NCBI GenBank assembly: GCA_900708905.1
Contig: CAADRB010000005.1
Coordinates: 1,531,228 to 1,595,227 of the forward strand
Direction of reading: 5' to 3'
Source: Hymenolepis diminuta
Taxonomy: Eukaryota > Platyhelminthes > Cestoda > Cyclophyllidea > Hymenolepididae
Length of the DNA: 64,000 nt
Shown here: in pieces, positions 1 through 12,300 of the stretch
Position numbering within the stretch: position 1 is the first letter of the stretch
Layout: the number at the start of each line of letters is the position of its first letter
Program-made: the position numbers and the translations under genes
The notes under the pieces: generated by a model
Told to the model about the DNA's origin: nothing
Seen by the model: the letters and a program-made list of their open reading frames with translations, nothing else
The model's database searches: none

Positions 1-1640
1 TTAGATATATCGGGTCCTCGGACGAAAAACCGAGGTATTGTCATATAGAATGCGCATAAAGAGTAGTTCTGGAAATACATGGAGAGTCATTCTTCAAAGT
101 AATGGCACTATATTCACTGGCCGGGATTTGTGATAGCATTTCCATTGCAATAGTTGATATTAAACGCTTGCCTTTCTTGAAATTCTGATGGATATCCAAC
201 TTACTAAAATATTTTAAGTAGATTAACGGTAACGCTCCAACATCATTTAAAAAAGAGACATGTTTTCATTTTCCACTAAATGTTTTTTTGTACAGTAGCA
301 ATTTTTATAAAATTTTCTTAATTGTATTTGTATTTTGTTGAAGCCTATTCAGAGACCTCTTAATCGAGTGAGAACGGCATTCTGTCATTCCGCGGCTACA
401 TAATTTATAAATTCTCCATGCATCCCATAATTGAGACCTTCAGATTATGGAATAACGTAGTCGAGTTGTACAGTTTACCTGATATTTCGCTCACCACTTT
501 ACATATCAACCTCCAGCTTGTATGATTCCTTATCTGCATAACTAAGCACATTCTCACCCAAGATGTTCAATTAAGATAGCTTGTCTTACTACTTTGACTC
601 AATTCTTTTCTTCCAAAAACTGAGAAAGTAGGACGGTCTAACTCTTGCGCTTAAAAGGAACTAAAGTTTTAAGATGTGCAACGAAGATGATGGTACAAGT
701 ATCACCATCAATTTAAATGATGCTTCAATAAATGTAATTTAATTGAAAATCACGGATATATATTTTCTCAAATTAGGGACCAATACAAATTTAAAATTTC
801 TGCGCAAATGAATTGATACAAACTTTCTAGACATTTAATTGATATCAAAGGATGGTATGGTTTAAGATAAGCGCTTAAGTATGTTTTGTCTTAATCTGGA
901 AATCTACTATCACCACTCTCGCATTACTCACACGAATTTTGAAAATTTCACAAGTTTTTTTCAATACTGTATCAAGATCCTTCTTAGACCATCAGGCGTT
1001 TTCTTAAATTCATGATATGTGATCATTTTTCTTCAACCACTAGTCACGGAACATTTTGTAGAAATCGTGGCCTGAATAAGAATTTATTGAATATCGAAAT
1101 AAAACAAAGACGACTTCCTTCTCAAGCAACCTTATATTAGTGGCATGTTGGTCTGCGTGCTGGCAAGTGCTACCCTATTAGCTAGTTCGCTACCAAATCC
1201 TCGGCAGCAGCTTGCTTTGTAACATACAGTTTGCACAAAGTTCAAGGCGGAAAAATCTATTCACGCCTCCAATTTTGCTTACGTTCCGCTCATATCAGGA
1301 ACTCAATGACCATTCTCTACCTCTAAAACTATTAAAAGGTATGTCTCCACAAAGATCTCCAGATCGTGCCAAGTTATCTTTAGACAAAGAAATTCGAAAT
1401 GCATGGTTAGTGATGAATTATTCCAAAATACACCTGCAGATCGATGCAAAGACTGTCAAGAGCTGATGTGCAGAGTTCACATTCTATAATGACATTTTGA
1501 GTAATTTCAGAAACTAAGGGCAAATACTATGGTACGTTTCCAATATCAAATAGAACCTCATGCTTTATGTATTCGTCTTGTATCTTTCCGATAAAAATGC
1601 GATTTTTAATTGAATTATAAATCTCTGTCTATTTTAATCT
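1..1640. other. non-coding stretch, no gene supported
   Basis: AT-rich sequence with frequent stops in all frames. The longest open frame here (1212-1466, plus) shows no recognisable motif, repeat or coiled coil, and I do not call it a gene. It lies just upstream of the kelch-like relic and could hold further decayed parts of that gene, but I cannot show this. Confidence 0.5.
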
Positions 1641-1746
1641 GCAGGTTGTCGCCAGTTAGTAACAGACGTTGAGAAGAATAAACCTATCCGCATTAAAGCT
1701 TGCCTACTCAATTTATTGATTTTTTTGATGGAGACATCCGTCCAAA

Positions 1747-2100
1747 ATGTTGACAGAAAGCATTGGAGATTCAGCAATCTCGATCCCCGATTTTGGAGTT
1801 CTCATTTTGGGAAGTGCCAACAGGCATAACTTGTGGCTTTCCAAGGTGGAATGTCTTTGTGGAAATGTGGATGAATGGGAAAACACAGCCATGGAAGTCT
1901 CGATATCGACCGGTTGTTGCCCATTTTGATGGAAAGGTTTTTATGCCAGCATCCGATTATCAATCGAGATGCATTGAAGTTAATTATATACGGATATCTG
2001 GAGAGAGAATTGTAAATTTCAGTGGTCGAAACTTTCAACACTACCGAGCCGGTTGGATCAGCCATCTCCAAAGCTTCTTGCTATCTATGAAAGTCTACCT
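1747..2100 (+). pseudogene. kelch-repeat protein relic with a frameshift
   Basis: Two overlapping plus frames read as consecutive pieces of kelch blades. The first frame (1747 on) gives IPDFGVLILGS, then LSKVEC and VDEWENTAM, matching the kelch pattern of a hydrophobic strand ending in a glycine pair, then S-V-E-C-Y, then a spaced Trp. Directly after the ATG at about 1890 the pattern continues only in the second frame as SRYRPVVAHFDGKVFMPAS and then CIEV, which matches the start of the next blade. The glycine doublets expected at the strand ends are degraded (GS, AS). No GT-AG intron explains the shift. Kelch proteins are usually substrate adaptors for Cullin-3 ligases. An assembly error in a live gene is the main alternative. 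Family assignment is by pattern only. Confidence 0.4.
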
Positions 2101-2169
2101 CCTCTTAGTGAGTCGTTTTATTCCGGATTTTGCACTTTGTGTTGGGATTTCTTATTCTCTATTTTAGTT

Positions 2170-5005
2170 CATTCATGACTTAGACATCTGCTGATTTGCT
2201 TCATAATTTATTTAAGAGCATCAATAAATCCTATCAGTAAAGCCACCTTGGATCCCGATCAAAACTAATGATCTTCCGAAAGGCTAATGGAAATCAACAG
2301 CCTTTAGTAAACAAGAAGACCAAAAGTTGAAAATAGGAATAGAGGGGAACAAGTGTAGGTGGGTGGAAGAGGGGTGTGATAAACAGGGCAAATTAAGGCA
2401 CAGCAAACCACAAAGCACAGATGATTTGGAAGTAGGCTGAGCTAACAACCAGCCAAAAGGGAAGCACTTGCGAGCACGCAGATCAATGAGACATGAGAAG
2501 CTTGAGCCTGAGATATACTAAACTACAATACCATGCTGCTCGAGGCGGAAGTGGTCACTGTGGCAAGATGGTTGAATCCTCTCTAACGTGTACCTTTTTT
2601 CTAAATATTTTAGCCATTTACTCTTTCGTTCGCTCTCGTTTTGCCTATAAGTTGTTTTTAGTAGGTCCTTATTTATTCCACGCTTTCTACAATACGCTAA
2701 GAATTGTTGACTGTTTTCCGTTTTTTTGTTCGTCACATTTGTCTTGAACAAAAATTGATAAGTGAATTTTTATCTTTACGTTTATCACACATCCTCCTTA
2801 ATTACATATTTGGTAAAAATTTAAGAAAAAGATTTTACTTTTACAAAAGATTAATGATTACACAGAGGGAACGGTTAAAAATTTAGGAAAGTTAATGGTT
2901 GAATCAATTATGTAAGATCGAGAAATTTAAATATATTTGAACAAAATTACACGTAGTTTTCATAAACGTGATCCTTATAAATTATACATTTTTTCATTAC
3001 TTTAGCATTCAGATGGATGTAACATTTTGGAACCTCGAAATAAGAAAACAAAGGTCAAGATTCACTTACTTTAAATTTTGGTTTGCTAATGATAACAGGG
3101 ATGTATAGACATCTTTTCAGTCTATTTAGGATGTAGATGAATCAAATGTTGAGTAGAGGTTGATTTGTGTATGGAAAGGTCTGGCAGATGACAAATTTTT
3201 CTGTCGCACAAATTCTTAACTTTTCCGCATTTTTTTCCAAATACCTCTTCCTCCTGTTACTTAATTTGACTCAAACCTTTAAAAATAGGAAATTTCATCT
3301 TTAATATCATTTTTCTTCCATTATTTGTCTTTTATAGTAATTTCCATTTCATTATTGCATTTAGTGCCATATGATAATTTCTGGCATTTGAGTTATTCCA
3401 AAAACACCTCATTATTCATCCGACTAAGTTGAATATAATAAATATTTAAAACAAATATTTTAAATATTTTAAAAATAAATATTTTTCCTCTTAGTCATTA
3501 TGAAACACTTAAACAGATAAAATTGGAAGTGTAGTTCAGTTTTAAAGGGAGAATGTGGAATAGGAGGGTGAGGGAATCTGGGCGATCACACCTGTGGTGT
3601 TGTGAAGTAGAAATTTCAAATTTGTAGCAAACTATGTGAATGTTAATGATTAACATAACTTGATAATTTTATAGCATTCATTTGCCGGCAAGAGGGGCCT
3701 ATCAATTAGTATATCATCTTTAAGTTTGCGGTGAGGACCAATCAGTGCCTCCGAATCTCGCTTTCATTTGCCTAGAGTCGATGACATCGGGGTCCACACA
3801 TAATTTCTCAATTACATCTTTCTCCATTATAATCCCTCAGTTGTGGTTGATTTTCGATAATGAGAGCAATAGAATTCTTCGCAGGATTTATCATCCGAAT
3901 TTCGCATTCTTTAGCACCCTCCCTTTCAATAGATGAGATTTAAATAGTAAATTGGCCAGTATACCAATTTCCCTGTGAATGCTCGCCCGTATATTCTGAC
4001 TTCGCTTTCACAAAGGGACTTTTTCGGCTAACACATTAACATTCACTTCCTTTCCGCTGCTTAGGCCTAACATATTTCGCCAAGACGTATTTTGGACATC
4101 CATTATTTTTGTGTTATCCACTTTTATAACATTTTTTTTCTATAAATACAGAGAATTTGCTTACGTAAAGATAAGTTTTGTTCGCGTTCCTATCTTGAAC
4201 GTATGATTAAATGATTTATCTGTAGTGGTCAAACCATTCCTGGTATCGTAACTATGATACGGTTTGAACCCATTTTCCAGGGTGTTTACCAGCTTCCTTA
4301 TTGGGTAGAATAGCAACATCAGTAAGTAGCCCTGATTAGAAAAATCGATTTCCTCCTTTTTAGCCAGACTTAACTGATGCGGTTAAGTCACCAACAAGCA
4401 TTGTAGCCATGACGAGTAAATTAACCGCTGCTCCATTGACATAAGCTATCAATATAAAGGATTTGCTTAATTTAAATGCTTCATTCGATCTCATATTTTG
4501 AACGTACTTTTGAAATGTTTGATGTTCGCGTATAACCCAAATTTTGCATCAGAACTACATTTCATCTAATTTTCTGAAAGTATTCAACCACTATACATGG
4601 TTAAGACTCCTGATTGCAGTGCTCAGAAGGCACTGTATAAGATCCGAAAAACAGATTGGGCCATTCACGTATCCGCTTGCTAGATTCAAGAATTATCGCA
4701 TGAATAGTGGATAGAATGGCCAGCTGTAGTTGAATGTTTGTATCTCACACTCAGTTCCATAATATTGCTTCAAAATACTTATTCCTTCATATGTGTGCAA
4801 CTAACTTCTTTGTCATTTCCATCTTCCTCTAGATCAATAGTTTTAACTGCATTTAACAAACATCTCTTACAAATAGGACGTGAACTCATGCAATTCAGAG
4901 ACCACTATGCCACCATACCTATGTCTATCTTTTAAAGGACAACCTACCCCATGGTATCCAAAGACAACGGTTGATATACACCAAGTTATTATTGTTATTA
5001 CTATT
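2170..5005. other. non-coding stretch downstream of NSUN2
   Basis: No open frame with coding character is visible. The part nearest 5005 must hold the NSUN2 3' UTR on the minus strand, but I found no clear AATAAA copy close to the stop. A very AT-rich block of repeated TTTTAAATATT-like units lies around 3435-3490. A plus-strand tRNA-like repeat at about 4220-4350 is listed separately. Confidence 0.5.
4220..4350 (+). repeat. tRNA-like SINE copy (diverged)
   Basis: A possible A box, TGTAGTGGTC (4221-4230), is followed at tRNA-like spacing by a good B box, GGTTTGAACCC (4261-4271). Downstream the segment carries GGTAGAATA and a later CAGTAAGTAGCCCTGATTAG, which resemble the same relative positions of the minus-strand copy at 6380-6575 when that is reverse complemented. 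No tRNA cloverleaf is evident, so this is read as a tRNA-derived short interspersed element and not a tRNA gene. Confidence 0.45.
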
Positions 5006-8000
5006 TTACAAAGTTTGATTATCTTCACCTTGCCCAATTTTTTCCTCCACGTCTCTAATAGGTTCGCTACGTCCCGTAATTAAGGGTAGAGAAGCATCCA
5101 GTCCGCAAAGTCTCATAATATGAACCCTCTCATGTCGATCAATATAATGTCTTAAACTCCGAGCTCCTCTCCATCCAGAAAAAGCAATTCTACAACGTGG
5201 ACGGAGGTTTGCGCTCTTGATCTCCTCAGACAAGTTCGGATCTGCTGGCGACTCAGGATCATAGTCAATAATCACTGGTCCAATACTCAACTTGTCCCAT
5301 TGATCTTGTACAGCCTTGGAGAATTTCTTCGCTAGGGGCATTTCTTCTTTAAGAAGCAGTAGCAAGTCTTCCCGTTCGCTTAATGATAAACTGATCCGTC
5401 TGTGACAGAGCTGAAATAAAAACAACGAAATTGATTCCAGCTCAACTACTTATATCATTTAAGTGGGAGGGTAAAACTAACCTGAGGTGGATGCTGCTTC
5501 AGTTCTTTAGGAATTTGTGGTAGGAATGCTGTAGCCAGATTAATACCATCATGAAGAAGTCTATAGCCTTCAAATTGTTTGTCTGAACTGACAGCAAAAA
5601 GTTTAACACCACCACTGACAATGTGGACGACTAAAAGAGAAAGAAAAATATGACTTAGATCGATAAATATGATAGTCAACTTTGATGCCAGGAGGGTTGC
5701 CTACCTCCATTATCGCTATTAGCTTGAATGACGCGTTTGACAAGATTGTTAGTGTAGTAGAGGTTGCGTCTCCTAACAGGCTCTCCTACCTTGCTAACAC
5801 GGTAGAGTATTTGAGCAGGGTTGAGATGGAAAAGGCACTTAGATTTTCCGTCACTTTCATCATCAATGCCGTAGTAAGAGCGAATAATTGGCCAATCTTT
5901 GTCAGACTCCGGTTGCACAAAGACAAAAGCCTCTTCGCGTTGTTGATTTGCCAGAATGCGTGCTTTCTTCGCATTTGGTGGTTTAATTTCATTCTCGCCC
6001 GATTTGGCTATCTCTGATCTCGGAGTTTCAGTATCTAAGAGTCAAGGTTAGACCGCAATATGAAGTTAGAAGAGAAGAAATAAATAATTAAGAAACCCAA
6101 CCGGCAAATTTTCACAAATTCTAGCACAACAACAGAGGGACATTAACCTCAGCTCTTTAAAGTTAATCCAATAGAAGTTTACATGTTCTGTCATGATAAA
6201 AAATAACTCTTCCAAACCGCTGTTGATTTATCGGTAAGGAATATGAGATTAAGGGGTCGAACCTCATTGAAAACCATCAAGTTATTAAAATCAACAAACG
6301 GAAACTAGAATTCGAGATTTTCAATCAGATAAACTGAAGTAGACTTTTTTTTGCTAAAGATGAGTATTAAAAGCTCATCGGAAGAAGTCTTTCACAGCAC
6401 TTGATTTAAGCAGGGCCACTCTTGCTATAAACTTACGTTCTACCACTTCTACTGTTGATCAGAATTAACCAGGGCGGTTGGTCACCCACACCACTGGATG
6501 TGCACCGATGGGGATTGACCTCATGACTTCTGACTTGGCTGACATGCATGTTGGCTACTGCGCCAGCGGTGAACACAGATGGGTGTTAAATTTCTTAATT
6601 TACTAAATTTAGAGAAGAAAGGAGTCCGAACCAAAAATAAAGCTATGGGGTAATCCTAGTTTTAAGAGTGAAATCCCCCCAACTTACCTTTCTCCTCTCA
6701 CTTAATATTTTATTAAATGTTACTTAACTCAGTACAACTTGTATCCTTGGTACAATGATATTGATGTCCATCCATCATTAAATAAATCCTTGAGTCAGTT
6801 CATTGATTTGTCTTAGTCTTACAACTTCAGACTATTAAATTTCTTCACGATATTCATTTTCAGCTTATTACCTAAGAGACGGAAGCCCTTTCTGCTCTCT
6901 CTGATATAAGAATTAACATCACGGTCTCTCTCACTTTTTTCAATCTTGTTTTTTTGGCGAAGTTCGTAAAAGCTAATAAGGGCAAATAGCTTAGTAGATT
7001 TCTTTAATTCAAAGTTGTGATCTCTAAGCTCTAATTTCTTTTTAAAATAATAATAATAAGATAAGACGGCTTACCATTACTTGTCGGAACAAAATCCTTT
7101 TTGAGCACCTTCTGTTTACTATTCATCCACGGGAGATCGGCGACTTTCTCGAAAACAGCAATAAAAAATCCACCCGTATTTTGATCGTGCGGAAGAACAC
7201 GGCGACAGAGCTCGAGATTCAATTCGTCGACGTTTTCTGGAGGGAAAAGACTTGGTTGGAGGGAACCTCTTTCTCTGTAGATAAAAGAAATAAAAATCAG
7301 TTTGCATCAATACTAAAGAACGAATTATGCATGTGGCACTCAACAATCACCAATTTATGGAGGATTAGGAAAACTTGGGTCACAATAAGTTAGTCTTAAG
7401 AAGTCAGATAAGTGATTAGATATGAAATAATAACGCCTGAGTAACATACGGTTATTGGTTTTCAATGTGGTGCTTTATTTATACAAAAAACGACTTTTAA
7501 ATTGACATAACTAGTCTAAATAACTTCTATATATATTAAATTATATTTTGATATTACTGAGAGGCTTTCAAAACCGTAATTTGGCATCTCAGCTAAATCC
7601 CTTTGTGCGGCATAAAAGTCTCATCATATTTCCAGGCCGAAGTATATCCAAAATGTAGAAAACAACAAGATTTAGCATCAATGAGTTTTAAAGAAATGAG
7701 AAGGGTAGTAAAGAAGCACAAGTAATTTGGTGTCACTTAAAATTGACCATCACTGACTGGCCAAGACATTATGCTTCAAACCCAAATTAAGTGGTAAATG
7801 ATACGTCAGGAAAAAAATCTGATAAAATATATATACCTGTCTGGGACTTCATCAAGTTTTTCATACCATTTGTCAGTTCCCAACAAAACCTTCCAACTCT
7901 TCAAACCCGGCCTGGCCACAAAGCCTCCATTTTCCGCAGCTTCAGAAGCCGGCAAACACATCAAGTCTGGTTCAATCAGCCGGACAGTTCCTTTGCAAGC

Positions 8001-8999
8001 ATTTAGAATCGCTGCTACTACAGCCTCATCTTCAACCGGATTCAAACTGCAAGTAGAGTAGACCAAGCGCGGAAGATCTGTTTCATCGGGAGATGCGGGA
8101 ACTCGTAGAAGCTCCAAACCGCGTCTGAGAATCCTCTTTTGGAGATCATGCTGACCCCTACCGAGCTTGGGTGCCCATCTTGACCAAAGGTCCGGATTTT
8201 TCCGCAGCGTACCATCACCACTGCAGGGAACATCCGCGAGAATTCGATCAAAGTAAAGCTGACGCATCTCATTAGGATTTTCAGGACAATCTACAAAGAG
8301 TCGAGGGTAAACTGAGGCGTCTTCTTCCGTGAGAATTACACAGGGACTTTGAAGACGCTTGACTTGGTGAATCATCATGAAACAACGCTGACGATCCAGA
8401 TCGTTTGCTACCACGACTCCAGAAGGTTCAGCATAATGATCACCATGATGGAATTTCGATTCAGCGTCAGCATGGAGTAACTCTACAAGTTGTGCGGACT
8501 TCGATCCGGGAGCAGCACACAAATCCAAAACGGCGTGGTGCTCTTTGACTCCCAAAACGAGTGGAGGAAGCATACTAACGACTTCTTGTCTACTCAGATT
8601 TCCAGCTTCACTTTCGGTAACGAGAAACTTTTGAAGCTCTTTCAACTCAGGCGATTTACGAATGGCCAAACGAGTAGAATTAATTTGATATGCTGTTTCT
8701 CCAGGATACCATTTAAGTGGAACAACAGAAATTTCATCACCAGAATCATTAAGTGCCTTTTCGAATAAGGAGTGCAAATAATTTTCTTGAAGTAGTGAGA
8801 GAAGATCCTTGTTCTGTTGACGAAATCCAGTTATTCTGAAGGTAACAGGGAGGGTGGTTTTCATCGCGCTTATAAACTGTTCAAATTCCTCACCACTAAG
8901 CTGAAGCTGATTTTTATAATAGGATATAAATGTTGGATTAGATAAATCCATAGATTCCAGTGCCCTGGCACCAAATCTACCACCGCGACGCTTACCCAT
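5006..8999 (-). CDS. NSUN2: NSUN2-type RNA cytosine-5 methyltransferase
   Basis: Five exons on the minus strand: 8999-7837, 7274-7075, 6034-5705, 5630-5482, 5410-5006. All introns are GT-AG and phases match, giving 748 residues (human NSUN2 is 767). The enzyme transfers methyl from S-adenosylmethionine to C5 of cytosine in tRNAs and other RNAs, mainly in the nucleus. Exon 1 holds the Rossmann methyltransferase core: SAM loop DLCAAPGSK (about 159-167), motif IV DVPCSGDGT with its cysteine near 259, and motif VI YSTCSLNPVEDEAVV with the catalytic cysteine near 317. Both cysteines of the NSUN mechanism are present. Exon 2 has the family signature LPHDQNTGGFFIAVF. Exons 3-5 form the C-terminal PUA-like region (KDWPIIRSYYG; IAFSGWRGARSLR). 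The start ATG at 8999 is the first in the frame and precedes MGKRRGGRF. It is head-to-head with SRP72, 309 bases apart. Introns are 562, 1040, 74 and 71 bases; the 1040-base one carries a SINE copy. Confidence 0.96.
6380..6575 (-). repeat. tRNA-derived SINE copy in NSUN2 intron 2
   Basis: Read on the minus strand, the head has an RNA polymerase III A box, TGGCGCAGTAGCC (6565-6553), and a B box-like AGGTCAATCCC (6521-6511) about 44 bases further, the spacing of a tRNA promoter. Sequence after the B box continues through GGTAGAACGTAAG (about 6440-6428). The head matches the copy at 48890-48975 (shared blocks around TGACTT, TCATGA and AATGTGCA) and, more weakly, those at 17625 and 4220. It sits within the intron in the sense orientation of NSUN2. 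Confidence 0.6.
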
Positions 9000-9308
9000 G
9001 CTTAATGGTTAAAGCCAGGTGATATTGGGGTGGCATGTGTAAAGGTCACAGTTGGGGTCATCAAAATTTTTGGAAAATTCAGTTTTAAAAAAGCATAAAA
9101 AATTAATTTTTAATAAATTTTATGTAAATATCTTGACTTATAAAATTTGTGCAAATTAAAATTTCCTCTGAATTGTTATCTTTATGCAAATTATAAAAAA
9201 ATTATATCCTTTAATTAAGATCTATTTTATCATTTGAATTTAGATGTTAATTTGACTAAACTTTTAATGGTTTACTTATCTGCGTACGTTACATGAATCG
9301 GCGAAAAT
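9000..9308. promoter_or_regulatory. shared divergent promoter region of NSUN2 and SRP72
   Basis: This 309-base interval separates the initiator codons of two head-to-head genes, so both promoters and both 5' UTRs must fit within it unless there are upstream non-coding exons. It is AT-rich. I see no convincing TATA or initiator element at a fixed distance from either start, as is usual for housekeeping genes. The promoter role is inferred from position alone. Confidence 0.55.
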
Positions 9309-12300
9309 ATGACACATAAGCAAGTTGGTGCCGATCTGGAGGCGCTTTATAATGAATTAGGAAGGGCTATTAGAACTGCTTCTTATCCAAAAGTCGTCAC
9401 CACTTGTGATAAAAGTTGGTTCTTTTCTGCTTTCTAATTTCGATATAGTACTAAAGTCTTTTCCTGGAGATGCTTATGCTCTGAAATGCAAAGCAGTTGC
9501 CCTCATTCGACAGGATAGATTCGGTGATTGCTTGGAATTTTTCCGAAAGCAGAAAGTTGAGTAAGTAAATAATCATTGTTCTACTCTCTTTAGTAATTTG
9601 TATTTGGAAAAAGCTTACTGTGAATATCGTCTCAACCGATTTGTTGATGCGTTAAAGACTGTATCCAGTTGCCCTGACCATACACCGGGTATAATTGAAC
9701 TCAAAGGTCAAATTGTGAGTTATATTCTCTAACGTTTACACTTTTTTCTTAGTATTATCGGCTTGAGGAATTTGAGAATTCTATTGGAGAGTATGAAAAA
9801 CTGATGAAAATTTGTTTTGATGATTATCAGGATGAACGTTTTACTAATGTTATAGCTGCAAAGGCTGCTCTTTCCTATTTCCAAGGAAAACAGGTTCCCT
9901 TAAATTACTCCTCTGCTCTTTTTGAAACTGATTACAACGCTGCCTGCTATTACATAGGAAATGGAGAATATAAAAAGGCAATGGAACATCTTGATAATGC
10001 CGAGAGTAAGGGGATTTATTGGCTTTTATATTTTCTAGAACTATGTAGGGAGACTTTCCAGGACGATGCTGATGTAACAGAGGAGCAAATAAATGAAGAA
10101 CTTGCTCCGATTAGAGCTCAAAGGGGATATATTTTGCAACAGCAGTATGAGATAGAAGCTGCCTCGGAAATCTATCATACTATTCTACGAGAAAGGCACG
10201 TCTAATTAATAAGTCAATTATTGTATTTCTTAGATCTGGTGATCCATCGCTGATGGCGGTTATCTCCAACAATCTTGTATGCATCAACAAGGATCAAAAT
10301 ATCTTCGATACAAAGAAACGAATCAAGGCTGCATCGATCGATGGTCTACAGCACAAGCTTTTTCAAGCTCAAAAGAGTACCATATTGACTAATCAAGCTC
10401 TGTTTTCTCTAAATAATAACCAACTTGATATCAGCGATGGAAAAGTTAAGGCAGTTTTAGCTGAAGACCCATCGAATGTTAAAGCTGTAGTGCTTTCTGC
10501 GCTTAGTGCATCGAGAGGAAAGCATCCCGAAGATGGAATTAGAATTCTAGAGGTAAGTGCTCTTTTTTAAGTCCATTAATTTGTTAGGGATTCGCTCAAT
10601 CCCCCGCCTTTGAAGAAGTCACTGAACAAAATCGCCTAACTATTGCACTTCTCATTCTTCATCTCAAATTAGCTGCAATTTCAGGTGTTTCTCTTGGTGG
10701 TACTCAGTTGGTAGCTCCACTAAAGCCCACCAAACTTACCTCTGAGTTGGCCCAAGACCTCTCAGAAAATGTTCTCGCAAAAATCCTACGAGATGAGATT
10801 GGTTATCTACCTTTAGTGGCCTCCTTACGGGTCGCACTCCTTCTCGGAGCTAAAGTTGGCGACTCCGATTTAGTGGACGATCTTTCTTCTAAGAAAGCTA
10901 AGGAAATTGTCACCCAAACGCTTGACTACTGGACCAAGATATCATCTGATGTAAGTCGTTTACTGAAATCAATTTCAGTAGCTATGATTAAAGCCCCTCA
11001 TTTAACTTATCACTTGGATATAGGTGGTTGATTCCGACACCCTACTAACACGCTGTATTGATTTCTTTCGTCTCCATGGATTTGCTGAAGATGCTGCTAA
11101 GCTGTTAGAGCAACGGTTGGAGAACTTGAAAAATGCTCCCACAAAGGATGAACGGCAAGCACAGAGTCTACTAGCACTTCTCGTTCAAGCTTACTCCAAA
11201 TTTGATCATGAGAAAGCTAGTCAAGCGAGTCGGAATCTTGAGTTCGAGAAGAAGTTGTCAGAGAAGGAGGTGGATTCCTTGGAGGCCATGTTCTTGTTCA
11301 ATATTAAGAGCATCAAGAAGAATGTTGCAAAGGCTGCGAATGCTACACCTAAAGCGTGAGTAAATTTTCTAATATCGGTTATGATTACACATAGTTAAGC
11401 TCTTATAGTCGCTCAGATTAAGTTAATATTAACTTTTTTGATCTTATGATTTTATTAATGATGAGCCATTAGTTTCAGATTTCAGTTGTAAATCTGTTTT
11501 TCTAGTTCCGAGTAATTTTACAAAGCGATCATTTTGATCGAATGGGCTCAGAAATAGTATGAAATGAAGAATCTTCGAGAAGATAAAATTTTTTTATTTT
11601 ATTTGTTGACTGTATGATTTAGATTTAGCTTGGGGGGCGTAGGCATTGATGTCTAAACGCTAGTGACTCATGAACAGAGGGAAACAGATCTCTCAAAATC
11701 AAAATGTTCAAATTTGCTCCCATTGTTTTTTTCCCAAAGCATTTGCTTTTGACTCATAACTGGATCTTTTATTAGCCTTTGCATTAACTGCTCATAGGAT
11801 AATTGTTATTCATGAACAAAGTTTTTTTTTTCAACAATAGTGGGGTTTACAAAATTAGGCTTTTTTCCCAAACAGTTGACATTCATTCTCTCTCACTGAT
11901 TAAAAGAAACCGTTATTCTCATCCCAAAGAAAGGGAAAAGGAAAAATGATTTTTCGATAAGATATATGATTTCTAGTTTCCAGTCAGTTTGATATAGTAT
12001 AGAAGGAATGACAAAGCTAGCTGAGAAATCACACAAAATTAAGTCAAGTCAAAAAAGGAAGTAAGATGTGGCAAGATAGAAAAGCTGTTTTCTTGGTGAC
12101 CTTGGAGCTCAGAAAAAGTAGGATTCTTCTTTTTACCTAACTCATATTCCTACTATTCTTAATCCCACTTTAAATTGAAATATTTTTCCGTTCCTACTTG
12201 TTCGTGTCTTCTCCCTTTATAAGAGGTTATATAACTTATTTGCTATGAGAAATAAATAAACTTTATCTTAATTAAATACAACTAGCTGTCGATCACCAAT

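Noticed and set aside
4261..4271. GGTTTGAACCC read as part of a real tRNA gene
   Set aside because: No paired acceptor stem or anticodon arm can be drawn around it; the SINE reading fits better.
12068..12105. TGGCAAGAT followed by a small hairpin, resembling miR-31
   Set aside because: The match stops after the seed, and the hairpin (AGAAAA/TTTTCT) is far too short for a pre-miRNA.
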